Source: Adiantum capillus-veneris
Lineage: Eukaryota; Streptophyta; Polypodiopsida; Polypodiales; Pteridaceae
Length of the DNA: 64,000 nt
Direction: 5' to 3'
NCBI GenBank assembly: GCA_014529385.2
Contig: CM043968.1
Coordinates: 125,013,518 to 125,077,517 of the forward strand
The position numbers and the translations under genes were made by a program. The first letter of the stretch is position 1. Each line of letters starts with the position of its first letter. The notes below the pieces were generated by a model that saw nothing but the letters and a program-made list of their open reading frames with translations, was not told the DNA's origin and ran no database searches. This document shows, piece after piece, positions 45,805 to 55,827 of this stretch.

Positions 45805-45882
45805 TACATCACTTCTCTACATCTCTTGTATATTAGCTTGTATAGTAGCTTCTCTCACACTTAAAGTACCACATTGGACTTT

Positions 45883-45892
45883 AAGTGGGAGG
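45883..45892 (+). promoter_or_regulatory. Polypurine tract of copia G
   Basis: AAGTGGGAGG directly before the LTR start, 78 bp after the pol stop. Confidence 0.75.
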
Positions 45893-45893
45893 T

Positions 45894-46087
45894 TGTTGGG
45901 GTATAAAGCCCAATGTGGTCGCCCAGGTAAGTGGGCGGGCCACCAGGTATGTACACATATTCTTTTGTAAAAACCTAATAAGAACTCACTATGCTCTACA
46001 CATTACAGTAGAGCAAGTTCACCATATCGTTGTGCTCTTCTTCTCGCACTCTCTCTCGCGTCGCACTTCCGCTCATACTCCTTCACA
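45894..46087 (+). repeat. 3' LTR of copia G
   Basis: About 194 bp from TGTTGGGGTATAA; the end is set at ttcaca because the minus-strand gypsy C frame begins at about 46084. Contains an early TATA-like tataaa. No partner LTR found, so the exact 3' end is uncertain by a few bases. Confidence 0.65.
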
Positions 46088-47600
46088 CCATAAGTGAGTT
46101 GTACACACCTTGTACCGTAGGTAATCCTGTGACAAAGTCCATGCTTATACATTCCCACTTCATTTGTGGAATGTCCAGAGGTTGAAGTTTACCGGGAAGT
46201 TTAACCCTTTCAGCCTTAATCCTTTGGCATGATAAGCACTGGCGAACATAGCGTTGTACATCTGCCTTCTGTCCAATCCAATAGAAGCTTTTACGTACTG
46301 CATTGAGAGCCTTTGTCGCATATTCAAGGTTGCTTGGGTAAAGATCCACTTTTATGGTCGGTTATAAGTCGAAACATTCTTCCCAATAAATAGTGTCTCC
46401 ATAGCTTTAAAGCATGAATGACTACCAACAGTTCGAGATCATGGGTCGGATAGTTATTTTCATGAACCTTAAGCTTACGTGAGGTGAAAGCTATTGGTGT
46501 GCCTTCTTGAGTTAACACTCCTCCAACTGCTATTCCACTAGCAGCAGTGACAACTTCAAAGGCTTGATTGAAATCTGGTAGCTTTAGACATGGGGCCGTA
46601 ATCACATATTGCTTAAGTTGGTCGAACCTTTCTTAATGTACTGGTTCCCAATTGATCCTTGCTCCTTTCTTCAAGAGGTCTGTCAAGGGTGCGGCGATCA
46701 CCGCATAATTCTTTATAAAGATTCTGTACCAGTCTATGATTCCCAAGAATCCTCTAAGCTCACTTACATTAGTTGGCCGAGGCCATTCAACAATGTCTTG
46801 AACTTTAGCGGGGTCTACTGAAATTCCTTCTTGCGAAACAATAAATCCCAAATATTCAATCCTTGGAGAGAAGAATGAACACTTGATCATCTTTGCATAT
46901 AGCTTATGCTGGCGAAGAATTTCTAACACCTTCCTTAGGTGAGCTTCATGTTCTTGTTCATCTTATGAGTAGATTAGAATATCATCAAAGAAGACAAGGA
47001 CAAAATCTTCTAGGTAAGGCCTGAAGATATCCTGCATCAATCTATTGAATGTAGCTGGAGCGTTGGTTAGACCAAATGACATTACTATAAATTCAAAATG
47101 GCCATAACGGGTGTTGAAAGCTGTTTTTGGAATATCTGATTCCTTTATTCTGATTTGATAGTAACCAGATCTTAGATCTATCTTTGAGAAGACCTTAGAA
47201 CCATGTAGCCTATCCAGCAATTCATCGATTCGGGGTATAGGATAGTTTTTCTTAATTGTTACCTGGTTTAGTCCTCTATAATCAATGCAGAGTCTTAAAT
47301 TCCCATCTTTCTTTTTCTGAAAAAGTACCGACGCTCCCCAATTAGATTTTCTTGGTCTAATAAATCCTTGTTCCAAAAGTTGAGGAAGCTGCTCCTTCAG
47401 TTCAATGGCCTCCGGTCACAGGACATTTTGTAAGGTCTCTTTGACACGGGCTCACTTCGTGGGAGAATCTCTATCTCATGGTCAATTTCTCGTGTTGGAG
47501 GAAGGGAGGTAAGGTCTCCAGGAAAAATATCTGAATATTCATGAAGCCACGAGGGTTTTGGATCACTTGAATTTGGATCGACCTTATTCATCTTGACAAA
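46084..47600 (-). pseudogene. Ty3/gypsy chromovirus-type pol fragment (element C)
   Basis: Minus strand from 47600: RT upstream region (WLHEYSDIFPGDLTSLPP, DHEIEI), RT core ([65 protein letters not shown], catalytic FFDDIL near 46985), RNase H (ASGIAVGGVLTQEG, ITDH), then the integrase zinc part (YVRQCLSCQRIKAERVK) and start of its core (ISMDFVTGLP). Frameshifts or stops at about 47395, 46960, 46630 and 46340. A deletion joins RNase H near TLNMRQRL to the integrase zinc part. Cut on the 5' side by the D LTR (47601) and on the 3' side by the G LTR. RT motifs differ from the D/E family, so it is a different lineage. Confidence 0.9.
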
Positions 47601-47886
47601 TGTTGAGCTAGCAGAGGATCACACCCACATTTTTGCTCACACCCATCATTTTGTAACCATTGATTGTAATAAATGTCTTTCCGACATTAATTTTGATTTG
47701 AGCCATTCATTAAGTAACGGGACTCAATTGAGTTTCCAGCTTGTAATCCCGAAGTAATTTCACCTGTTGATGTAAATAATTAGAGATGTTCTCACCTCCA
47801 AGGCTGAGGTATATAAGACAAAGTTTTGTAACCTAAGGGAGATTCAATTATTAATCAAAGTGAGTTTTTGAGCGCCGTGACTGTGT

Positions 47887-47921
<35 letters not shown>

Positions 47922-48537
47922 TTATCTCCTTGCTACGCGAGCTACGGGGCCGCCATTGGAGAAGCGACACCGCCATTGTGTTAGCAACGGTGAGAGCTAC
48001 GCACAGATACCAAGAGTGCGCGCTATCGGCTTCTACGTGTGGTAAGTTCCTACGAGCTTCGGTGTGAGTTTTCTTCCAACTCGTGTGTCGGAATAGAGCG
48101 TGCAGCATATCTATAGAACCACAACGAGTAGAGCTACACATTAGTACCATCGGGGTCAAGTTTCGGTCACCTGTATTTTTCGGCCTGTCTTCATACGCGT
48201 TTACCGCACGGAGTGGTTATAGGTTGATTTTGCAGTTCAAGTCTTTAGGGTGTTGTTCTTACCTAGTGTATAGACTTCCCCTTGAGTTTGAGATCGATTC
48301 AATGATTCTAGATCCTGTTTCGTATAGCATTCGTTCGTAGTACGGATTTCAGTCACTTGCGTGTTTTAGAACTTAGATTTGATTTCCTTATGTCATTAGA
48401 AGGTCGAGTAGGTGATTTGACACCCACCTAGTTGTTTCCATGCGCCTGCGGGTCAAGCTTCGTCCTCGTCTGACAAATTCTGTTGTTGGTTGAGTTCTCG
48501 CTATTTAGCTTCCGCTAGCGGCGTAACCGCCTTAACA
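47601..48537 (+). repeat. 5' LTR of element D
   Basis: 937 bp from TGTTGAGCTA to CTTAACA. C coding sequence ends exactly at 47600; the PBS begins two bases past the end. Contains a (GA)n tract at 47889-47919. Confidence 0.92.
47889..47919 (+). repeat. (GA)n microsatellite inside the D LTR
   Basis: About 15 GA units, in the transcribed or promoter half of the LTR. Confidence 0.95.
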
Positions 48538-48539
48538 TT

Positions 48540-48556
48540 TGGCGCCGCTGCCGGGG
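48540..48556 (+). promoter_or_regulatory. Primer-binding site of D, tRNA-Asp type
   Basis: TGGCGCCGCTGCCGGGG, one mismatch to the complement of plant tRNA-Asp 3' end. Confidence 0.92.
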
Positions 48557-49962
48557 ACGAGAGCCCTAAGTAGGTGACCTTAGACTAATCCTACGAGGTG
48601 AGTCGTATAAACTACTTTGTATACTTTAGTTAGAAAAGATCTAGGAGTGGTGGACTCCGAAGGTCTCGAGAGATACTAGGAAGTGGGGTATTCCTGGGTC
48701 TTCCGTGTTGACAGTATTTTTAGTTTAGCTTAGATTAGATTGTTTTTTATAGTGTTTAAGTGGTTGTTGACATAAAAAGCATTTGCTACTCCTTGTGTGG
48801 TAGTAACTCTCTTTATATTTTCAATTGCAAAAAATCCATTTTATGATTAGAAGTAGCTTAGGTAGGGCCTGATTTGATCCTGATCCAGAGCTATCAATTG
48901 GTGTTCTATTTGCTTGATGTGTTTGATTGCATGTTAGATCACTGAAAAAGTCGCTTTGGTAGTGAAATATGCAATAAACAAAGTTCAGAAAAATTTTCTG
49001 TGTAACTGATTGTTGCTGAGCACTTAAAAGAGCTATTGGAAGAGTTCTGTGCTGAAAAACTGGAAATCTGCAACTTTAGACATCATACGCGTATGATGTC
49101 TTAGGACCTAAACAGAGACCAAAACAGAAATTTTGACTTTACCAGAGTGTTTAGAAGGGGGGTTTTACCCTAAGATCAACTTAAAACAAGAGCATTAACA
49201 CTCAAAGAAACCCAAAAAGACAAGTCGGAGTCCAAGAAACGCAAAGAATAGGAAATTTTGGATTCAGATCTTGTTTTTACATTCAAACCTGACAAAAACA
49301 CTTGAAACTCAATTATAAACATTGGAGAAGGCTTAAAACAAAAAATAGTCAAAATCTGGGACAAAAGACATCATACGCGTATAATGTCTTTTGGCACATC
49401 CACTGCTTATTTTTGATATCTGACCTGACAAGATTGTTACAGGCACTGTAGGAAGCATAAATATCAAGTTTGGACCCAAATTGATGAAAAAGACAGCATA
49501 CGCGTATGATGTCTTTGACCTAATTTTGGACATATTTTGATACATTGCTAACACAGATCCATTGTAATAGCTGTCTAGAGGTTATATTTCAAGTTTCATC
49601 CCATTTGGATAACAATTGACCCAAAAACAAGTCAAAAGCAGAAAATTGCCAAGAAAAGCCTGAACTAGCCATAACTTGCTCAAACAGAGTTCAAACTGAA
49701 TTTTGTGAGTGAACAGAGCATAAAGGGGCCACTGAGAGTGAGCATAACCAAAATAGTCAAAATCTGTGAAAAAAGACATCATACGCATATAATGTCTTTT
49801 TCAGCATAACTGCGACAAAATTCTCACTTGATGAAACAGAAGTTGTCCAACTGACAAGATTAAACAATTGACCAAGTATCAGTCAGTTTGGATCAATTCT
49901 GACCACAAAAACTTGGGGAAAACAAATTGCCGAGACGAAAAAGTTAAAGTCCTTCAGGGGAA
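48557..49962 (+). other. Leader of element D
   Basis: 1.4 kb, no coding sequence. Four palindromes at 49078-49797. Confidence 0.8.
49078..49797. promoter_or_regulatory. Palindrome cluster, element D leader (4 copies)
   Basis: Half-site AGACATCATACG plus its reverse complement at 49078-49101 (perfect), 49367-49390 (one change), 49491-49514 (one change) and 49774-49797 (two changes). Distances 289, 124 and 283. All differ from the E form by A for C in the left arm and T for G in the right arm. Confidence 0.95.
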
Positions 49963-52900
49963 TTGATGAGTTTGAGATCGGGCAGGAATCTCCGGAATAA
50001 TCAACCAAAACAAGGGGAACCAGCAAGTGTCATATCAACCGAGGGAAGTGTAAACCAAAGTTGGGTGCAACCATTAGAGCCGATCTTTGAAGGAAGTGTT
50101 TCTGATACTTCTTCGGAGAGGTCTTACGAGATTTTCACCGAACACTCGAACAGGAACAACAGAGAAAATATGGCAGCAGGATCATCAAACCCTTCCGCCA
50201 CAATGAAGCTATTGTTCATAAAATATCAGTACGACAATGAGCAAGGTGCAAAGATCTACAAAGACGGAATGGAACGCTATTGTGTAAAGATAGAAGATAG
50301 ACCTAGTGAGTTCAAGGACTTAGTGCCTGTGAGCTATAGTGGAGATAGATATCTAGATGACGAGGGTACCATGTACTTGGTAGTCCTAAACCCTAACATT
50401 GTGGACAAGTGGGGATTGATGGGCACCAAAGCCAAAATAGATGAAGAACTCGAGGAGAAAGCACCAATAATGAACTTCCCTAATGCGAGGTTAAGAAGAG
50501 AGAATGAAACTACAAGGATCAACACTGATAACATCTATGTGGGGCTATACAAATATAATAATGGGGAGCAAGATCTCTATTATAGATGTGAAGAACCCTA
50601 CACCGGAGAGTTGACAGACAAAAAAAGACTCTATGTCTTTACCTACACAGAGGGATCGGAAGTGAAAATTGCCGCTTACGATAAGTATGGCAGGCAATAC
50701 TCAACAATGGGCAAGAAAGAATTAGAAGGATATACATACTTTGGGGGACCACTACATCAGTATTATGTTACTTCTAGCTCACATAGACCAGCACCAACAA
50801 CTGGAGTGCAAAACTCAATGACAACAGGAGGACAAAGAACTCAGGTTGCTGACTCTTTCAGTCAACCTTGGGACTCGACGCTCGGACCAATGGGATCATT
50901 ACATTCCAGAGAGTCAATGGAGACGAATCGAGGTAGTGCAGTTCCAATCCCCACCTATACCACTCCAGGTCCAAGGTTTGAAGCGGAACCATCACATTTA
51001 CCTCCCAGTAGTAGATTCAGGGCGGGGGAACCGACAAGGGTAACCCATGAAGTCCACGATGCTAGAGAAAGCTTTAGCCGAGACACAGGAGCAATGAGAT
51101 TGGTAGCAGATCATAGACGTATGAGACCATCTCAAGTAGCCAAGTGTATGCCAAAGAAGTATGGTGGTTCAGGAGATCCGTATGCACATGTGTCACTCTT
51201 TAAGCAAGTCTTAAGAGCTGAGCAGATAACAGATTTCCATACACAATATGAGGGATTTGGTCTTACTCTAGAAGGTACTGCATTGACATGGTTTCAACCA
51301 ATGAACATAGGGGGATTCCATGACATTGACCATTTGCTAAGAGAGTTTGCTGAGGAATTCTCAAAACGAGGGATTAAGCACAATACGGTCTCACAAATAT
51401 ATGCTTTTAAACAGAGAGAACACGAAAAGGTGAAGGAAGCTTCACTTCGCTTCAAACAATACATTGAGATATGTCCAGTACGTGAACGACCACAAGATGA
51501 CAGACTATCTGTTCTCTTTATTGAGGGACTGAGGAACGACACTCTCAAGAAGGACTTGCACTTGAAAGCTTGTACAAGTTTCGAGCAAGTAACGAGAGAG
51601 GCATTGTACTTAGTGGATAACTGTACGATTTATGGAGAGGTTTCAGCGGATACAGATTTTGCATCCAGTAGCTCCTCCTCCGTAGCGAGCGAGACTACCA
51701 CTAAAAAGAATGTTCAAACAACAACCATGCCAAATGTAGAGCAAATGATAGAAGATGCTCTAAAAAGGATGGCACCATACCAAAAACCATTGCCAAAACC
51801 ACTGAAATGGTGTGCTATTGAACAAAAATGGACAAATCATCCAACAGAGGAGTGTTATTACAACAAAGGGTATGTAAGGGAGCGCCAGTATGCACCTCCT
51901 GCTCAATTAGCACCACCTCAGATACATCCAGTACCTCGATACCCGACGGGAAATGTACCAGGACCTATGGGGATAGAAAGACCGCAACCGGTATTGGGAC
52001 AACAACCACCTTTACCAGGAGCAAGACCAGTGGGCATTAGATATGCACCAACCTTAGAGAATCAGGAAGAACAAGCCTTAGTGCCTGTTCAAGCCTATTA
52101 CGAAGAATCGGGTGCACACATGTCTCCGACAGTGTATTACCCACCAGAAGAACCAAAACAACCAGAACCATGGGGCATGATGGGGAATGTTGGAACACCA
52201 ACAGTTACAAGTGCTTCTGATGAAGAGAGGTACAATATGGACGCAAGAACCTTGATGTTCATAGCTCATGGAGGGTTAGCAGGACAGAGACCATCCTATC
52301 CACAAAGGACGAATCAAATGGGACCAAGACCAGCACTAGGACCCTGTTACAAGTGTGGAGGTGACCATCTGATGAATGTTTGCCCACATACGGAAATCAT
52401 TAGAATAAACGCTTATTGCACTGAGTGTGGGGTTACTCACTTCATTGAGGATTGTTCAAAGAATCCAAACAAAGTGCAAAAGACGACATTGAATATGTTA
52501 GAAACTATTCCTACCAGCAGTGGGTCTGAAAATGAAACTCTGATACCAACGCAAGTTGTTACTAGAGCTCAAGCTAAGAAAACCACTAGAGAACCTGAGA
52601 ATGGAAAGTTAGCAACTGAAGTGGTTAGTCAAGGACCGCGGAGTCAGAAAAACACATGGAAAGCTAGAAAAGCACGCATGAAGTTGAGAAAAGAATGTGA
52701 AGACGCTATTCTAGCTGAGGAACTAAAGCAAACTAAAGCTAGATTAGAAAAACTTGAGAGTCAAAACGGGAAACGAGAGATGAGCCCGGAAAGAACGAAA
52801 CAAAAGAGTATCAAAGAAACAACGAGCTTAAGCTCAGGGGGATCAGTGCTAGTCGACAAAGTACACGAACCATTGGACGCACTGATGAGAGCTTACGAAG

Positions 52901-55827
52901 CTAGGTTAAAGAACAACCAAACACAAGAACAGAGGTGGATGACATACCCAAACGCGGAATTGGAAAAGCAGAGACTTGAAATGTGCCAGAGAATGATCGA
53001 GACTGCACAAGCCTTATTAGAACCACCAAAAGAAACAATGAATTGTGGGAAGGAAAACCCAATTCAGCAAGAGACTATCGTTTCACGGGTAGCTGAAAAG
53101 ACTCCCAGTGCACAAAAGCCTGAAAATACACAAAAGGATGACCGCATAGTATTGAACACAACCGATCAGGAGATAGAGAGTTTTCATCCAGTCATACAGA
53201 GGTCTTACGGAAGAGATGATGATTACAATGAATTTTGGAAACAAGTGAGAGAGGAAAACTTTGCAAACGAGCTAAGTTGCCAAGCTAATCAGACAAATTG
53301 GGAAAAGGACATCGGGAATCCTCCCATAGTGGAATTTGAGGCAGGATCTCAAGTGGACTTGGATCGGCAATCTTACTGGGGAGATGGGGGCTCTGTTAGA
53401 ACAATGGAGAGCAAACCTCATTCACTGAAAACCTTACCTTCATACTTAGGAGAGTATGAAGCAAAATCCGAGATTAGAGCACTTCCCTCACGAAAAATCT
53501 CATCAAAAAAAGTCATGGACTCGCAAGGATTGATAGAGATTTTGTCAACACCAGTGACATGCACTATCACTCTAGCTGAGCTTTTGAGGCTAAGACCACA
53601 TATGTGGACCACTGTAGGAAAATGCTTGGAGAAATTTGGGATAAAAGATCCAACATCGAGATTGCAAGAGAGCATAGAGGAGCTGAGCAAACCACAAAAG
53701 AACGCTAAGCCTGTACCCTTAAACAAGGTCGGAGAGTATTGCGAAGGTGAAGAGGGGAATACAACCTTACCAGTTGAATTCCAAGGAGCGAAGACGATGG
53801 CAATACTAGACAGCGGGGCAGGGGTAGCCATTGCTACAAAAGAAATCTGGAAAAAATGGGGGAAACCAGCAATAAGGAAGACTAGGTTGAAACTCCAATT
53901 AGCAGATGGACACATGGAGAAACCTATGGGGGTATTAGAGAAAGTTGTAGTGACTTCTTGCGGCATTGAATACGAACATACTTTTGCTATTATCGATTTT
54001 GCCAAGGAGAATAACTATGATATCATATTGGGAAGACCATTCATGAGACAGTTGAAAATGGTCCAAGATTGGGGCTACGATCACATATACTTGAGAAATA
54101 TGGAAACCACTACACGTGTGAACCTGAAAGATCATAGTTACAAAGATGTGAACCGAACACCGGTAGAGGAGTTTGATTCAGCTACTTTGGCGGGATCCGA
54201 ATTTCCAGCTTGGTTAGGTAAACCCAAGGAGTTATGGATGTGTGGAGCTTCGAAATGTGGAAGTCTGAAACGAGAAGAATGTGTTTTAGAAAGGGCTATC
54301 GAAGACGAAAATTATGTAGGAGAACCCTTTCCAGAGGACACGTTTGAACCATTAGAATGGACACACATTCTAGCAACCCTAGATGTTTGTGCAATTCCGG
54401 ATGGTCCCACAACAAAATTTTGCGACAAGGATGGGTACGATGTGGTTCCGTATTTCATGTTAAGAACTGTGCTCGAAAAAGAAACTGAAAAGAACGATAC
54501 ACTGGAAAAGGAAGATGAAGAAGAGGTGTTTCACGACATTCCCAATCATCCAGAGTGGGGAAATGAAGCAGACAACGAGTCAACGGACAATTCAAGCGGA
54601 AACGAAGAAACTATAACGGATGTCCGATTTTATGATTTTCCGAACCAGACTAAACAACGTCAGAAATCTGTAGAGACAGAAGCTAGAGATTACGCTTTAA
54701 TAGGAGATCAACTCTATAAGAGAGGTAAAGACAACCAGGTCAGGATTTGCGCATCAGAGTCTGAGTATGTGATAATCCTGGAGCAAGCTCATGGAGGAGT
54801 AGGTGGAGGCCATTTCTCAGGTGATAACACAACAAAACTTGTCTTAGCCGTAGGAATATGGTGGCCAACATTACATATGGACGCTGAGGAATACGTTAAA
54901 CGGTGTGATGACTGTCAGCGGACCAAAGTACCACTTAAAAGAGATGATATGCCGCTTAGACCAATGATGGGGGCAAGAACTTTTGCAAAATGGGGGATTG
55001 ATTATGTCGGACCCATTTCACCTCCTGCATATAAGACTCATGCACAATACATCATTGTGGCTACAGACTATCTAACAAAGTGGGTCGAAGCAAAGCCAAC
55101 TCAAAAAGAAGATGCCAGGACCACGGCACAATTTCTATATGAATACGTCTTTGTACGATATGGATTGCCAATAGAAATTGTGAGTGATCGAGGCACACAT
55201 TTCATAAATGAAGTGATAGAGATCCTTCTAGATGAATTCATGGTAATCCATAGGAAATCAGCCCCGTATCATCCACAAGCAAACGGACAAGCTGAAGCAA
55301 CAAACAAAACCATATGCACAGTCCTTACGAAGATTGTATCTGAGTCGAGAACTGACTGGGACCAGAAGTTGCATTCAACATTATGGGCATATAGGGTAGC
55401 ATATAAAACATCAATAGGAACGACCCCATATAACATGGTTTTTGGGCTAAATGCTATCTTACCAATAGAATTCTTGATTTCAACCTTAAGGGTGGCTAAG
55501 GATCTAGAGTGGACAGGGCATGAGCTCTCTGATAGATTAGATGACTTGGAAAAGCTAGATGAGCTTCGCCTAAAAGCAGTAGCTTCCATCTACGCTCAAA
55601 AAAGGCGACAAAAGGAATTTTTCAATAAGCATGTGCGGACTAAAGAGTTTAAAGTTGGGGACTATGTCCTAGTTTACACTCTGAAACGGCATGCTAAGAA
55701 GCTTAAAAAGCGAGGGATGGGACCTCTGGTGATTAAAGATCTATCACCAAGTGGAGCCGTCAAGCTTGCTACATTAGACGGAGAAGAAATGCCCAATTGG
55801 ATTAGTGGATGCAGAGTGAAAAAGTAG
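49963..55827 (+). CDS. gag-protease-integrase polyprotein of element D, RT/RNase H deleted
   Basis: 1954 codons, open throughout. ATG at 49963 (a second one follows at once) starts MMSLRSGRNLRNNQ, matching E. Gag: residues 1 to about 860 with a capsid-like part (SQVAKCMPKKYGG, FGLTLEGTALTWFQP; about 390-560) and two zinc knuckles of C-x2-C-x3-H-x4-C spacing at about 795 and 819; coiled coil about 905-970. Protease 1: DSGAG with Asp 1283 and ILGRPF with Gly 1357. Near residue 1570 the chain passes from NQTKQRQ to VETEARDYALIGDQLYK; E has about 2.4 kb of linker, RT and RNase H there. Integrase: zinc part about 1607-1651, then D1680, D1742, E1778 (D-x35-E) and RRQKEFF..GDYVLVYTLKRH C-terminal part. 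The stop is UAG at 55825, with the same frame open beyond it. Could be supplied with RT by a complete relative. Confidence 0.95.
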   Translation: MMSLRSGRNLRNNQPKQGEPASVISTEGSVNQSWVQPLEPIFEGSVSDTSSERSYEIFTEHSNRNNRENMAAGSSNPSATMKLLFIKYQYDNEQGAKIYKDGMERYCVKIEDRPSEFKDLVPVSYSGDRYLDDEGTMYLVVLNPNIVDKWGLMGTKAKIDEELEEKAPIMNFPNARLRRENETTRINTDNIYVGLYKYNNGEQDLYYRCEEPYTGELTDKKRLYVFTYTEGSEVKIAAYDKYGRQYSTMGKKELEGYTYFGGPLHQYYVTSSSHRPAPTTGVQNSMTTGGQRTQVADSFSQPWDSTLGPMGSLHSRESMETNRGSAVPIPTYTTPGPRFEAEPSHLPPSSRFRAGEPTRVTHEVHDARESFSRDTGAMRLVADHRRMRPSQVAKCMPKKYGGSGDPYAHVSLFKQVLRAEQITDFHTQYEGFGLTLEGTALTWFQPMNIGGFHDIDHLLREFAEEFSKRGIKHNTVSQIYAFKQREHEKVKEASLRFKQYIEICPVRERPQDDRLSVLFIEGLRNDTLKKDLHLKACTSFEQVTREALYLVDNCTIYGEVSADTDFASSSSSSVASETTTKKNVQTTTMPNVEQMIEDALKRMAPYQKPLPKPLKWCAIEQKWTNHPTEECYYNKGYVRERQYAPPAQLAPPQIHPVPRYPTGNVPGPMGIERPQPVLGQQPPLPGARPVGIRYAPTLENQEEQALVPVQAYYEESGAHMSPTVYYPPEEPKQPEPWGMMGNVGTPTVTSASDEERYNMDARTLMFIAHGGLAGQRPSYPQRTNQMGPRPALGPCYKCGGDHLMNVCPHTEIIRINAYCTECGVTHFIEDCSKNPNKVQKTTLNMLETIPTSSGSENETLIPTQVVTRAQAKKTTREPENGKLATEVVSQGPRSQKNTWKARKARMKLRKECEDAILAEELKQTKARLEKLESQNGKREMSPERTKQKSIKETTSLSSGGSVLVDKVHEPLDALMRAYEARLKNNQTQEQRWMTYPNAELEKQRLEMCQRMIETAQALLEPPKETMNCGKENPIQQETIVSRVAEKTPSAQKPENTQKDDRIVLNTTDQEIESFHPVIQRSYGRDDDYNEFWKQVREENFANELSCQANQTNWEKDIGNPPIVEFEAGSQVDLDRQSYWGDGGSVRTMESKPHSLKTLPSYLGEYEAKSEIRALPSRKISSKKVMDSQGLIEILSTPVTCTITLAELLRLRPHMWTTVGKCLEKFGIKDPTSRLQESIEELSKPQKNAKPVPLNKVGEYCEGEEGNTTLPVEFQGAKTMAILDSGAGVAIATKEIWKKWGKPAIRKTRLKLQLADGHMEKPMGVLEKVVVTSCGIEYEHTFAIIDFAKENNYDIILGRPFMRQLKMVQDWGYDHIYLRNMETTTRVNLKDHSYKDVNRTPVEEFDSATLAGSEFPAWLGKPKELWMCGASKCGSLKREECVLERAIEDENYVGEPFPEDTFEPLEWTHILATLDVCAIPDGPTTKFCDKDGYDVVPYFMLRTVLEKETEKNDTLEKEDEEEVFHDIPNHPEWGNEADNESTDNSSGNEETITDVRFYDFPNQTKQRQKSVETEARDYALIGDQLYKRGKDNQVRICASESEYVIILEQAHGGVGGGHFSGDNTTKLVLAVGIWWPTLHMDAEEYVKRCDDCQRTKVPLKRDDMPLRPMMGARTFAKWGIDYVGPISPPAYKTHAQYIIVATDYLTKWVEAKPTQKEDARTTAQFLYEYVFVRYGLPIEIVSDRGTHFINEVIEILLDEFMVIHRKSAPYHPQANGQAEATNKTICTVLTKIVSESRTDWDQKLHSTLWAYRVAYKTSIGTTPYNMVFGLNAILPIEFLISTLRVAKDLEWTGHELSDRLDDLEKLDELRLKAVASIYAQKRRQKEFFNKHVRTKEFKVGDYVLVYTLKRHAKKLKKRGMGPLVIKDLSPSGAVKLATLDGEEMPNWISGCRVKK

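Noticed and set aside
53418-54005. 195-codon antisense ORF in the D polyprotein
   Set aside because: Shadow of the protease 1 region on the other strand; no domain.
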